Positions 8,288-16,432 of a stretch of DNA of 52,259 bases are shown one piece after another. The translations under genes were made by a program, and so were the position numbers. Position 1 is the first letter of the stretch. The number at the start of each line of letters is the position of its first letter. This stretch comes from Betaproteobacteria bacterium (lineage in GTDB: Bacteria > Pseudomonadota > Gammaproteobacteria > Burkholderiales > SG8-41). The notes under the pieces were generated by a model that was given only the letters and a program-made list of their open reading frames with translations, had not been told where the DNA came from and did not search any database. The stretch is taken from positions 1-52,259 of the forward strand of contig OMIN01000108.1 of the NCBI GenBank assembly GCA_900299145.1, written 5' to 3'.

Positions 8288-10852
8288 ATGCAGGCCAACA
8301 ATCAGGCTTACTGGAATGTTGAAGCAGCCACGCTGCTCACGCGGCTGGGCAGCAGCACGCGGGGGTTGTCCGCGGAAGCGGTCGCCGAACGCCTGAAACG
8401 CCACGGCGCGAATGCCGTCGCACAAAAAGCGCGCCGTGCCGCGCTGAAACTCCTGCTGCGGCAGTTTGCCAGTCCGTTGGTGATGATTCTGGTGTTCGCG
8501 GCGGCCGTGTCGCTGGTCATGCGTGACTGGGTGGAAGCCACGATAATTCTCGCCATTGTGCTGGGAAGCTGTCTGCTCGGCTTTTCACAGGAATATCGCG
8601 CCTCGGCGGCCATCGCACGCCTGAAGCAACGCCTGGCGCTGACAGTGCGCGTGCGGCGTGGCGGCTGCGTGACCCGTGTTAACGCCTCTGCGGTGGTGCC
8701 GGGAGACGTGATCGAACTGGCGGCGGGAAATCTGGTTCCCGCCGATGGCGTGATCCTCGACGCCAAAGACTTTCTGGTCAGCGAAGCCGCGCTGACCGGC
8801 GAGTCGTTCCCGGTCGAAAAGCAGCCGGGCGTGGCCGCCGCCGATGCACCGCTGGCCGCGCGCGGCAATTGCGTGTTTCAGGGCACCTCGGTGCGCAGCG
8901 GTACGGCGTCGGTGTTGGTGGTAAAAACCGGGCCCGATACTGCCGTCGGCAGCCTGGCTGCGCGTCTGGCGGAAGACCCGCCGGAGACGGATTTCGCGCG
9001 CGGCGTGCGCCATTTCGGCTATTTGCTGCTGCGCGTGATGCTGGTGATCGTGTTGTTTGTGCTGATGATCAACCAATGGCTGGGGCGTCCGGCGCTGGAT
9101 TCGCTGCTGTTTGCCGTGGCGCTGGCGGTGGGACTGTCACCGGAACTGCTGCCCGCGATTGTGAGCGTGACGCTGTCGCATGGCGCGCGCGCGATGGCGC
9201 AACGCGGCGTCATCGTGCGGCGGTTGGAAGCCATTGAAAACCTCGGCAGCATCAATGTGTTTTGCACCGACAAGACCGGCACGCTGACTGCGGGTGTCAT
9301 TACTCTGGATTCCGCGGTCGATGCGCAAGGCAATGCCTCGCCACGGGTCGAGCAGTTGGCGTACCTTAACGCCGCGCTCGAAACCGGCATCGACAATCCG
9401 CTCGATCGCGCCATCGTCGCGGCGGCCGAACGGTCGGGATTCACAAGCACAGGCTACGACAAAATCGACGAAATTCCCTACGACTTTTTGCGCAAGCGGC
9501 TCACCATTGTGGTGGCAGATCACGCCACTCCCGCGCAACATTGCATCATCACCAAAGGGGCGGTCGCCCAAGTACTCGAAATTTGCACGGCAATGACACG
9601 CGAAAGCGGCGAGATCCCGCTGGACGATGCCCAGCGCGCGCAACTCGAAGCCTACTTTCAACAGCAAAGCACCCTCGGCTTTCGCGTGATCGCGGTGGCA
9701 AGCAGACGTGGGGCGCGCAAGGCGCACTATGGGCGCGATGACGAAACGCGCATGTGTTTTGAGGGATTCCTGCTGTTCTTCGACCCGCCCAAGCCCGAAG
9801 CCGAACAGGCCATACGCGAGCTCGCCGCGCTCGGCATACGCATCAAAATCATCACCGGCGACAACCGCCATGTCGCCGCTCACGTGGCCAAGGCGATCGG
9901 GCTCGACGCGCGAGCCCTGCTCACCGGCGGGCAAATTGCAAAACTCAACGACGAAGCGTTGTGGCATCTGGCGCAAGACACAGACTTGTTCGTCGAAGTC
10001 GATCCGCAGCAAAAAGAACGCATCGTGCTGGCGCTGCAGCGCACCGGCAATGCCGTCGGCTATCTGGGCGACGGCATCAATGATGCGCCGGCGCTCAAAG
10101 CCGCGGACGTGGGCATCTCCGTCGATCAGGCGGTGGATGTGGCGCGCGAATCGGCCGATGTGATTTTGCTGCGTCCGGATCTGGCGGTACTGCGCCGCGG
10201 CGTGGAAGATGGCCGCCGCACCTTCGCCAACACGCTCAAATACATCTGCATCACCACCAGCGCCAATTTCGGCAACATGGTGAGCATGGCGCTGGTGACG
10301 CCACTGTTGCCGTTCCTGCCGCTTGCGGCAAAGCAGATATTGCTCAACAACTTTCTCTCCGATTTGCCCAGCATCGCGATCTCCACCGATAACGTCGACC
10401 CGCAGCAGATTGAGCACCCGCAGCGTTGGGACTTGAAGCAGATTCAGCGCTTCATGATCGTGTTCGGATTGGTCAGCACCGCCTTCGATCTGCTGACGTT
10501 TTGGGTGCTGCTCAAATTGTTCCACGCCACCGAAGCGCAATTTCAAACCACGTGGTTTGTGGTGTCGCTGCTCACGGAGCTTGCGGTGGTGCTGGTGTTG
10601 CGCACGCGTATGGCTTGCTGGCGCAGCCCGCCGAGTGGCATCCTGTTGTGGACCACCGTTGCAGTCGGCCTCCTCACGCTGATGCTGCCCTACTCCGGCG
10701 CGGCAACCGCCCTGTTTGGCTTTGTCACGCTGCCGGGAACCATGCTGATCACGACCATCCTGATTGCGGCTGGGTATGTAACGGCAACGGAACTCTTCAA
10801 GTCACACTTTCACGCGCCCCTGGTTCAGCCCCCAAACGGCACGGCTCGTTAG
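8288..10852 (+). CDS. Cation-transporting P-type ATPase, magnesium-type (MgtA-like)
   Basis: An 854-residue P-type ATPase. Seen in order: an N-terminal cation-ATPase domain, the actuator motif TGES (170-173), a membrane segment with AVGLSPELLPAIV (about 279-291) resembling the MgtA/MgtB helix, the phosphorylation site DKTGTLT with D328, TGDNR in the P domain, GDGINDAPAL near residue 595, and a C-terminal bundle of helices. The set is complete, so the enzyme should be active. Magnesium specificity is inferred from likeness to the P3B group and is not certain. A perfect FNR box lies 60-75 nt upstream, suggesting induction at low oxygen. No dispersed motif occurs inside this long gene. Confidence 0.85.
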   Translation: MQANNQAYWNVEAATLLTRLGSSTRGLSAEAVAERLKRHGANAVAQKARRAALKLLLRQFASPLVMILVFAAAVSLVMRDWVEATIILAIVLGSCLLGFSQEYRASAAIARLKQRLALTVRVRRGGCVTRVNASAVVPGDVIELAAGNLVPADGVILDAKDFLVSEAALTGESFPVEKQPGVAAADAPLAARGNCVFQGTSVRSGTASVLVVKTGPDTAVGSLAARLAEDPPETDFARGVRHFGYLLLRVMLVIVLFVLMINQWLGRPALDSLLFAVALAVGLSPELLPAIVSVTLSHGARAMAQRGVIVRRLEAIENLGSINVFCTDKTGTLTAGVITLDSAVDAQGNASPRVEQLAYLNAALETGIDNPLDRAIVAAAERSGFTSTGYDKIDEIPYDFLRKRLTIVVADHATPAQHCIITKGAVAQVLEICTAMTRESGEIPLDDAQRAQLEAYFQQQSTLGFRVIAVASRRGARKAHYGRDDETRMCFEGFLLFFDPPKPEAEQAIRELAALGIRIKIITGDNRHVAAHVAKAIGLDARALLTGGQIAKLNDEALWHLAQDTDLFVEVDPQQKERIVLALQRTGNAVGYLGDGINDAPALKAADVGISVDQAVDVARESADVILLRPDLAVLRRGVEDGRRTFANTLKYICITTSANFGNMVSMALVTPLLPFLPLAAKQILLNNFLSDLPSIAISTDNVDPQQIEHPQRWDLKQIQRFMIVFGLVSTAFDLLTFWVLLKLFHATEAQFQTTWFVVSLLTELAVVLVLRTRMACWRSPPSGILLWTTVAVGLLTLMLPYSGAATALFGFVTLPGTMLITTILIAAGYVTATELFKSHFHAPLVQPPNGTAR

Positions 10853-10871
10853 CTCAAGGCGCATTGTAATT

Positions 10872-10899
10872 TAAGTATTTGATTTAATTTATTATTTTA
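10872..10899 (+). repeat. Dispersed AT-rich motif, copy 5
   Basis: TAAGTATTTGATTTAATT matches the core exactly and is followed by TATTATTTTA. It lies between the convergent ends of the P-type ATPase gene and the thioesterase gene. Confidence 0.85.
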
Positions 10900-10973
10900 T
10901 CGACACCCTCATCGATGACCATGACTGAGGCTAAATCCTGCACAACCTCAGGGCCTTGGGAAAGGCGAACCAT

Positions 10974-11924
10974 TTACCCTTGCCGCGCCGCCACCGCATG
11001 ATTGGATATCACTTCCAGCACCCGCCGGCGATCAGCATTAAATAGTTCCGTACGCACCACTGCGACATTGCGGCCGCTTTGCAATAGGGTGGCGCGCGCG
11101 CTGATGGCCTTGCCTTCGCCGGGGCTGATGTACCACGCGGAGGCGCCGGTGAGCAGCGGGTGCTGCGGCACTGCCGCTTCGGCGGTGACGAGTGCGGCGT
11201 GCATCAGGAAACCGCCCTGCACGTGACCGACGCGATTGCCAATATGCAGGCCCACCGCCAGTTTGCCGGCAGCGCCCTTCGCGGTGCGCTTGACGACCGG
11301 GTTGCACAGCGGCGCGAGGACGTCGCCGTTGGGCGCATCGCGCAGGGCTTTTTCAAAGCGGCGCACGGTTTCTTTTTCGAGGGCTTCGAGTTCGTTCTTT
11401 TTGAGCAGGGGCCGCATATGGCCGTTCTCGCCGCCTTCCCACGGCAGCCCGCTCATCACGCGGCCCGGCGGCGCAGGCGGCGCCACCCACGTGCCCGACA
11501 TGCGCATGACTTCGCGGCCGCCGGCCGTGAGATGCCCGCTGGCGAAGCTTTCCGGCAGCGCAGTGCGCGGTGAAAAGCCGCTGCCCTGACACACGGCCTT
11601 TAGTGTGCCGATGGCGGGCTCGCCGGTGAATTCCGTGCGCAGCATCAGCGTGGCGGTGCGCGCGTTGGGGTCGCTGAACACACGGTTCGCACCCGCGAGC
11701 GCAATGTCCGCCAGATAAATCAGCGCCGCGCGGTTGACGACGCCATTGGCGTCAGTGCAATGCGGGCCGGGCTCTACGACAAATTCGACACCTGATTTCT
11801 CAAAGCGCGGGACAGTCAGGTCGAGGTAGTAGCCGACAAAATGCATGCCCGGCGCGCGGTTACTGGAAATCGCGCGCAACACTTTCTGGCGGATAAAGGA
11901 TTGGGTTTGTGGATCAATGCTCAT
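10974..11924 (-). CDS. Tandem hotdog-fold thioesterase-like protein
   Basis: A 316-residue protein with two hotdog-like halves. The first (about 45-170) includes the NGVVNRAALIYLADIALAGA segment and the second (about 215-312) includes HVQGGFLMHAALVTAE followed by an ARATLLQSGRNVAVVRTELF strand, as in PaaI-type acyl-CoA thioesterases. The substrate cannot be read from the sequence. It lies downstream of gpsA in the same direction, separated only by dispersed motif copy 6, so it may be the last gene of the secB-gpsA transcript. Confidence 0.65.
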   Translation of the reverse strand: MSIDPQTQSFIRQKVLRAISSNRAPGMHFVGYYLDLTVPRFEKSGVEFVVEPGPHCTDANGVVNRAALIYLADIALAGANRVFSDPNARTATLMLRTEFTGEPAIGTLKAVCQGSGFSPRTALPESFASGHLTAGGREVMRMSGTWVAPPAPPGRVMSGLPWEGGENGHMRPLLKKNELEALEKETVRRFEKALRDAPNGDVLAPLCNPVVKRTAKGAAGKLAVGLHIGNRVGHVQGGFLMHAALVTAEAAVPQHPLLTGASAWYISPGEGKAISARATLLQSGRNVAVVRTELFNADRRRVLEVISNHAVAARQG

Positions 11925-11935
11925 GAAATGTATTT

Positions 11936-11963
11936 TAAGTATATGTTTTTATTGAGTATTTTA
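11936..11963 (+). repeat. Dispersed AT-rich motif, copy 6 (covers gpsA stop codon)
   Basis: TAAGTATATGTTTTTATT plus GAGTATTTTA; its right end coincides with the gpsA stop codon, and its left end is 12 nt before the thioesterase start. Confidence 0.85.
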
Positions 11964-12962
11964 TAATTCGGCTTTTGCATCGCGTGCCAGCAGTTCACGC
12001 GCCACGGCCGCCGCCGAACCGGGTGCATCGAGCACGCGGCACACGGCCTCGGTGATCGGCATGTCGATGCCGCGTTGGCGGGCGATGAGCGCAACTTCAC
12101 GCGCACTGTAGACACCTTCGGCCACGTGGCCGAGTTCGGCGAGGATGGCATCCAGCGTCTTGCCTGCTGCGTCCTTCGCGCTTTCCGCCAGCATCAGCCC
12201 CACACGGCGGTTACGCGACAGGTTGCCGGTGCAGGTGAGTATCAAATCGCCTACGCCGGCGAGCCCCATGAAGGTTTCCGCACGCCCGCCGAGCGCCACG
12301 CCCAGCCGCGTGATTTCCGCGAGGCCGCGTGTCATCAACGCGGCGCGTGCGTTCAAGCCAAGGCCGAGGCCATCGCAAATGCCGGTGGCAATCGCCATCA
12401 CGTTTTTCACCGCACCCGCAACTTCCACGCCCACCACGTCGCTGCTGGAATACACGCGCAGCGAACCGCCGTGCAGCTCACGCGCGGTGGCGGCGGCAAA
12501 CACAGCGTCAGCCGAAGCGAGGGTCAGCGCCGTCGGCTGGCCGCGCGCGACTTCCTCGGCGAAGCTGGGGCCTGAAAGCACGCCGCAAGTCGCTTGCGGC
12601 AATTCAGCAGCGCAGATTTGATGCGGCAGCAAGGCCTGTTCGCGCTCGAACCCCTTGCACAACCACACCACGGGTGCGTTGCTGTGCGCGGCATTCAACT
12701 GCTGCAAGGTCGCACGCAAGCCCGCCGTGGTCATTGCGGCCAGCACCAGCGACACATTGTTCAGTGCCAGCGGCAAATCCGCGGTGACCTTGACGCTGGC
12801 GGGTATGACGATATCCGCAAGATAACGCTGATTGACACGCTGCGCATTCAGCGCCGCGGCTTGCCCGGGATCACGCGCCCATAGCGACACCGCGTGGCGC
12901 GCAGCCAGATGCACGGCCATGGCGGTGCCCCAGGCGCCCGCTCCGAGCACGGCGATGTTCAT
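11961..12962 (-). CDS. gpsA: Glycerol-3-phosphate dehydrogenase [NAD(P)+]
   Basis: GpsA reduces dihydroxyacetone phosphate to sn-glycerol 3-phosphate, the backbone for phospholipids. The 333-residue protein opens with the dinucleotide motif [12 protein letters not shown], and carries [13 protein letters not shown] and [20 protein letters not shown] with the catalytic lysine, then [14 protein letters not shown]. Length and start are standard. Order rhodanese-grx-secB-SH3-gpsA on this strand is the usual betaproteobacterial arrangement, with the SH3 gene as an addition. The final codons and stop lie at dispersed motif copy 6. Confidence 0.96.
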   Translation of the reverse strand: MNIAVLGAGAWGTAMAVHLAARHAVSLWARDPGQAAALNAQRVNQRYLADIVIPASVKVTADLPLALNNVSLVLAAMTTAGLRATLQQLNAAHSNAPVVWLCKGFEREQALLPHQICAAELPQATCGVLSGPSFAEEVARGQPTALTLASADAVFAAATARELHGGSLRVYSSSDVVGVEVAGAVKNVMAIATGICDGLGLGLNARAALMTRGLAEITRLGVALGGRAETFMGLAGVGDLILTCTGNLSRNRRVGLMLAESAKDAAGKTLDAILAELGHVAEGVYSAREVALIARQRGIDMPITEAVCRVLDAPGSAAAVARELLARDAKAEL

Positions 12963-13023
12963 TCGGGAATGTGGTCTGAATGTGGTCTGAATGGATCGCG
13001 TGGAAAACCGGCGGGCCCGCGCG

Positions 13024-13473
13024 TCACACGCCCCACACCTGCGCAGCGCGTATGAACCCCGATGCGCCGTCGCGATGCCGCACCTTGAGCCAGCCGCTGG
13101 CCAGCGTTTCGCTCAATTCCAGCACGACATTCTGCTGCGCGCGAAACACCGGCGGCGAATTTTCATCGGCATCCACGCGCACTTGCGCGGATGCCACCTT
13201 GACCATCACCGTGCGTTGTTTGTTGCTTACTTTGCCGGCTTCCACCCAATTCAGCGCACCAGTGGCGTCGCGCACTTTCACCCAGCCCTGCAACACCACC
13301 ACCACTTCCAGTGGATATCCCTGGCTGACGATAAAACGCTTTTGCGATTGCGTGGACGGCGCATCGTAGAGAATGACGGCCTCGTCGGTGGCCGAACGAA
13401 ACTCGGCTGCACTGGCAATGCCTGCGCTGGCGCAGCACGCCGCCAATATCAGGCTTGCGACGCCACCCCGCAT
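13024..13473 (-). CDS. Periplasmic SH3-domain protein
   Basis: A 149-residue protein with a signal peptide ([18 protein letters not shown]) and two bacterial SH3-like repeats, each with a GW(V/L)KV core: [20 protein letters not shown] around residues 60-80 and [24 protein letters not shown] at the C-terminus. Such domains bind cell-wall or protein ligands. It starts one base after the secB stop, so it is translationally linked to secB and precedes gpsA. Exact function unknown; the export signal and domain type are clear. Confidence 0.75.
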   Translation of the reverse strand: MRGGVASLILAACCASAGIASAAEFRSATDEAVILYDAPSTQSQKRFIVSQGYPLEVVVVLQGWVKVRDATGALNWVEAGKVSNKQRTVMVKVASAQVRVDADENSPPVFRAQQNVVLELSETLASGWLKVRHRDGASGFIRAAQVWGV

Positions 13474-13474
13474 G

Positions 13475-13993
13475 TCAGTTAACCTTCGCTGGCGCAGCTC
13501 CGGCCTGCGCCTGAGCCGCGCGCTGCTGCGCCGCCTGCTGGAACACCTGGTTGAAATCCATGTGGTGCAACACCACTGGCGGAAATCCCGCGCGGCCGAT
13601 GGTGCTTGACACCGCCTCGCGCGCGTAGGGCAACAAATTGGTCGGGCACAGAATGCCGAGCACGGCGTCGAGATCCTGCGGCGGCAGATTGCGGATGTGA
13701 AACAAGCCCGCCTGTGCCACTTCAACCAGAAACACCGTGTGATCCTTCGCCTTGGCGGTAACGGTGATGGTGAGCACCACTTCGTAGAGCGCACCCTGCT
13801 CGACGACATTGGCGCCGGTGTGCACGTTCACTTCCACCTGCGGCTGTTCGTTCTGCAAAAAAATCTTCGGCGCGGCGGGCACTTCGAGCGACATGTCCTT
13901 CACGTAGATTTTTTCGATGCTGAAAATCGGCTGCGTCATGTCAGCCGGATTCTGTGCATTGGGCGCATTTGGCGCGGGGGCTTGTTGGCTCAT
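13475..13993 (-). CDS. secB: Protein-export chaperone SecB
   Basis: SecB holds preproteins unfolded in the cytoplasm and hands them to SecA. The 172-residue protein contains the family signatures FSIEKIYVKDMSLEVPAAP at the N-terminus, the AGLFHIRNLP and CPTNLLPYAREAVS segments and a C-terminal glutamine/alanine-rich tail. It lies between the glutaredoxin gene upstream and the SH3 gene downstream. Start at the ATG at 13993 gives a normal length with the usual short acidic/proline-rich leader. Identification is secure. Confidence 0.96.
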   Translation of the reverse strand: MSQQAPAPNAPNAQNPADMTQPIFSIEKIYVKDMSLEVPAAPKIFLQNEQPQVEVNVHTGANVVEQGALYEVVLTITVTAKAKDHTVFLVEVAQAGLFHIRNLPPQDLDAVLGILCPTNLLPYAREAVSSTIGRAGFPPVVLHHMDFNQVFQQAAQQRAAQAQAGAAPAKVN

Positions 13994-14026
13994 TAAAGAA
14001 CTTTCAGATTGGCTTTTGAAATACGG

Positions 14027-14284
14027 TTACTTTGCCAGCAGCGGATCGAGTCCGCCCGCGCGATCAAGCGCGGAAAGATCATCGTAGCCGCCAACGTGCG
14101 TGTCGCCGATGTAAATCTGCGGCACGGTGCGCCGCCCGGTTTTTTCCATCATTTCAGCACGGCGCGCGGGATCTTTATCGATCATGATTTTTTCGATTTC
14201 CTTCACGCCCTTGCTTGCCAGTAACCGCTCCGCGGTTACACAGTAGGGTCAAACTGCGGTGCTGTACATTACGACTTTGGCCAT
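14027..14284 (-). CDS. grxC: Glutaredoxin 3 with in-frame TGA at the active-site cysteine: probable selenoprotein
   Basis: Read from the ATG at 14284 to TAA at 14027, the frame encodes 85 residues, the usual GrxC length. It starts MAKVVMYSTAV, then an in-frame TGA (14249-14251, codon 12), then PYC and a complete glutaredoxin: ERLLASKGV, GRRTVPQIYIGDTHVGGYDDL and a normal C-terminus. The TGA falls exactly on the first cysteine of CPYC, giving UPYC if read as selenocysteine. No other stop or shift occurs. A hairpin fitting a bacterial SECIS lies at 14221-14239. Gene order rhodanese-grx-secB is normal. Alternatives are a TGC/TGT to TGA mutation or a sequencing error, but then the hairpin position would be coincidence. 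Selenoprotein glutaredoxins are known as a class; selA, selB, selC and selD are not in this window. Confidence 0.78.
14221..14239 (-). promoter_or_regulatory. Candidate bacterial SECIS hairpin in grxC
   Basis: In the mRNA, GTAACCGC pairs perfectly with GCGGTTAC around a GGA loop. The stem begins 9 nt after the TGA and the loop 17 nt after it. As I recall the bacterial SECIS rules (loop 16-37 nt from UGA, loop 3-14 nt, stem 4-16 bp, G among the first two loop bases), all are met. The stem uses GTA and TTA codons, which are unusual in this GC-rich region, suggesting selection on the RNA. No T-run follows, so it is not a terminator. Confidence 0.72.
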
Positions 14285-14306
14285 GATCGTCCTTGTGGGT
14301 ATTATT

Positions 14307-14334
14307 TAAGCATTTGATTTAATTAACTATTTTT
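14307..14334 (+). repeat. Dispersed AT-rich motif, copy 7 (covers rhodanese stop codon)
   Basis: TAAGCATTTGATTTAATT plus AACTATTTTT; the TAG stop of the rhodanese gene lies inside it and the grxC start is 23 nt away. Confidence 0.82.
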
Positions 14335-14770
14335 CCAGCGGCATGCCCGCCTGCGACCACGCGCTGATACCGCCGCGCAATGCCACCACATCGGCGAAGC
14401 CCTGCTTTTTCAACGTCTCGACCGCAGCCGACGCACGGCGCCCCATGGCGCAACTGACAATCACCGGCTTTGACTTGAATTTTTCCAGCTCCTTCACGCG
14501 CTCGGCCAGCTGCTTTTCAGGAATGTGGCGCGCGCTGTTGATGTGGCCGCTGTTGAATTCGCCCTCGTCGCGCACGTCGATCACCACCGCGTCCTTGCGG
14601 TTGATCAGTGTTACCGCGTCCATCGGGCCGACTTCCGCGCCGGGACGCATGCCGCGCGAAAACAGCGGAAACAGCAGCATGCCGCCGGAGGTGATCGCCA
14701 GCCCGAACAACACCATGTTGAGCGGGCTTTTCTGAATGTAGGTAAAAAAACTGGCTATTGACGCATCCAT
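14327..14770 (-). CDS. Membrane-anchored rhodanese-like protein (YibN type)
   Basis: A 147-residue protein with one N-terminal membrane helix (about residues 19-37) followed by a single rhodanese domain: DAVVIDVRDEGEFNSGHI, then the active-site loop VSCAMGRRAS with C107, ending ALRGGISAWSQAGMPLEK. The intact cysteine suggests sulfur (or possibly selenium) transfer or a redox role. A GTG at 14788 is an alternative start, but the ATG at 14770 has a better-spaced GGAAG. It is first in the rhodanese-grxC-secB transcript and divergent from gpmI. Its link with a selenoprotein glutaredoxin is suggestive only, since this gene order is common without selenium. Confidence 0.88.
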   Translation of the reverse strand: MDASIASFFTYIQKSPLNMVLFGLAITSGGMLLFPLFSRGMRPGAEVGPMDAVTLINRKDAVVIDVRDEGEFNSGHINSARHIPEKQLAERVKELEKFKSKPVIVSCAMGRRASAAVETLKKQGFADVVALRGGISAWSQAGMPLEK

Positions 14771-14870
14771 AATGCTTCCGAAGCGCACTCCTGATTTGGG
14801 CTAGAATTATACCGTATGCGCATGCCGCAAAAAAACCTTTGTAAAACATGAACCTGGCGTAAAAACTTCC

Positions 14871-16406
14871 GTGAAAATCACTCCCGTTTTATTGATTATT
14901 CTCGACGGCTTCGGCCACCGCGAGGAATGCGACCACAACGCCATTTGCCAAGCGCGCAAGCCGCACTGGAATTTTTTGTGGGGTAAGTACGCGCACACCG
15001 TTATCGACGCTTCGGAAAAAATGGTGGGCCTGCCCACGGGGCAGATGGGCAATTCCGAAGTCGGCCACATGAACATCGGCGCCGGCCGCGTGGTGTATCA
15101 GGATTACACGAAAATTGAACATGCGATTGAAACCGGCGAATTTCGCAGAAACCCGGTGATGGTGAAGGCGATTGAGGTGGGCAAAACCAACGCGCTGCAT
15201 GTGCTGGGCCTGCTGTCGCCCGGCGGCGTGCACAGCCACGAGTCGCAAATCCTTGAACTGGTGGACATGGCTGCGAAAGCGGGCGTGAAAAATCTTTACG
15301 TGCATGCGTTTCTGGATGGCCGCGATACGCCCCCGAAAAGCGCCGCGCCATCATTGACGGCGTTGCAAAACAAGCTGGATGCGCTGGGTTGTGGCCGCAT
15401 TGCCTCCGTTACGGGCCGCTATTACGCCATGGATCGCGACAAGCGCTGGGAACGCGTGCAGCCTGCTTACGATGTCATCACGCAGGGCAAGTCGGAGTTC
15501 TGGGCAGCCAGCGCTGCCGATGCGTACGCGCTGGCCGACGTGCGCAACGAGACCGATGAATTCGTCAAACCCACCGCCATCGTGCCACCCGGCAGCAAGC
15601 CGGTGCGCATGAACGATGGCGATGCGGTGGTATTCATGAATTTCCGCGCCGACCGCGCGCGGCAACTGACCAATGCGCTGACCGATGCCGCGTTCAAGGG
15701 CTTTACCCGCGAGCATGCGCCCAGGCTCGGCTACTACTGCACGCTCACGACTTACGGTGAGGATTTCGCGCACATTCCTGCCGCCTACCCGCCACAGAAT
15801 ATCAACAACGGCTTTGGCGAATATCTCGCTGCGCGCGGGCTGAAGCAGTTGCGCATTGCCGAAACCGAGAAGTACGCACACGTGACTTACTTCTTCAACG
15901 GCGGCGTCGAAACCCCGTACGCGGGCGAAGAGCGCGTGATGGTGCCCTCACCGAAAGTCGCCACTTACGATCTGCAGCCGGAGATGAGTGCGCGTGAGGT
16001 CACCGACAAACTCGTCGCCGCGATCCAAAGCAAAAAATTCGACGCCATCGTCTGCAACTACGCCAACGGCGACATGGTGGGCCACACCGGTGATCTCTCC
16101 GCCGCCACGCGCGCGATTGAAACGCTGGATGGCTGCATCGGCCGCGCGGTCGAGGCCATGCAGGCCGTTGGCGGCGAAGTGTTGATTACCGCCGATCATG
16201 GCAATGCCGAAACCATGCTCGACACCGCAGCCAATCAGCCGCACACCGCACATACGTTGAATCTGGTGCCGCTGCTCTACATCGGCCGCAAGGCCAAAGC
16301 CGCAAACGGCGGCGCGCTGCAGGATGTCGCGCCGACGCTGCTTAAAATGATGGGTTTACCCCAACCAGCGGAAATGACCGGCAAGCCGCTGCTGGAATTT
16401 TTGTAA
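14871..16406 (+). CDS. gpmI: 2,3-bisphosphoglycerate-independent phosphoglycerate mutase
   Basis: GpmI interconverts 3- and 2-phosphoglycerate using manganese and a phosphoserine intermediate. The 511-residue protein has the metal-binding ILDGFG near residue 10, the nucleophile S62 in TGQMGNSEVGHMNIGAGR, and the C-terminal metal motifs ADHGNAET and QPHTAHT. It starts at a GTG 100 nt from the divergent rhodanese gene. The first codons (VLLIILD) are AT-rich and contain a TTTTATTGATTATT run resembling the dispersed motif but needing a gap, so it is not counted. envC follows 26 nt downstream in the same direction. Confidence 0.96.
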   Translation: MKITPVLLIILDGFGHREECDHNAICQARKPHWNFLWGKYAHTVIDASEKMVGLPTGQMGNSEVGHMNIGAGRVVYQDYTKIEHAIETGEFRRNPVMVKAIEVGKTNALHVLGLLSPGGVHSHESQILELVDMAAKAGVKNLYVHAFLDGRDTPPKSAAPSLTALQNKLDALGCGRIASVTGRYYAMDRDKRWERVQPAYDVITQGKSEFWAASAADAYALADVRNETDEFVKPTAIVPPGSKPVRMNDGDAVVFMNFRADRARQLTNALTDAAFKGFTREHAPRLGYYCTLTTYGEDFAHIPAAYPPQNINNGFGEYLAARGLKQLRIAETEKYAHVTYFFNGGVETPYAGEERVMVPSPKVATYDLQPEMSAREVTDKLVAAIQSKKFDAIVCNYANGDMVGHTGDLSAATRAIETLDGCIGRAVEAMQAVGGEVLITADHGNAETMLDTAANQPHTAHTLNLVPLLYIGRKAKAANGGALQDVAPTLLKMMGLPQPAEMTGKPLLEFL

Positions 16407-16432
16407 GTGACCGCCTGCGTACCACCCATCGC

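Noticed and set aside
9137-10546. A 469-codon open frame antisense to the P-type ATPase gene
   Set aside because: The plus strand encodes an intact ATPase with all motifs; the antisense frame has no family likeness.
14221-14239. Hairpin in grxC as a transcription terminator
   Set aside because: No T-run on either side, it lies within a reading frame, and secB downstream belongs to the same operon.
14027-14248. grxC as a decayed pseudogene
   Set aside because: Only one unusual codon, exactly at the redox cysteine; all other residues and the frame are preserved, and a SECIS-like hairpin follows. Mutation or sequencing error remains possible but is less favoured.
14879-14907. AT-rich start of gpmI (TTTTATTGATTATT) as a motif copy
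   Set aside because: Requires a one-base gap and lacks the TAASTA end; the residues VLLIILD are normal for the family.
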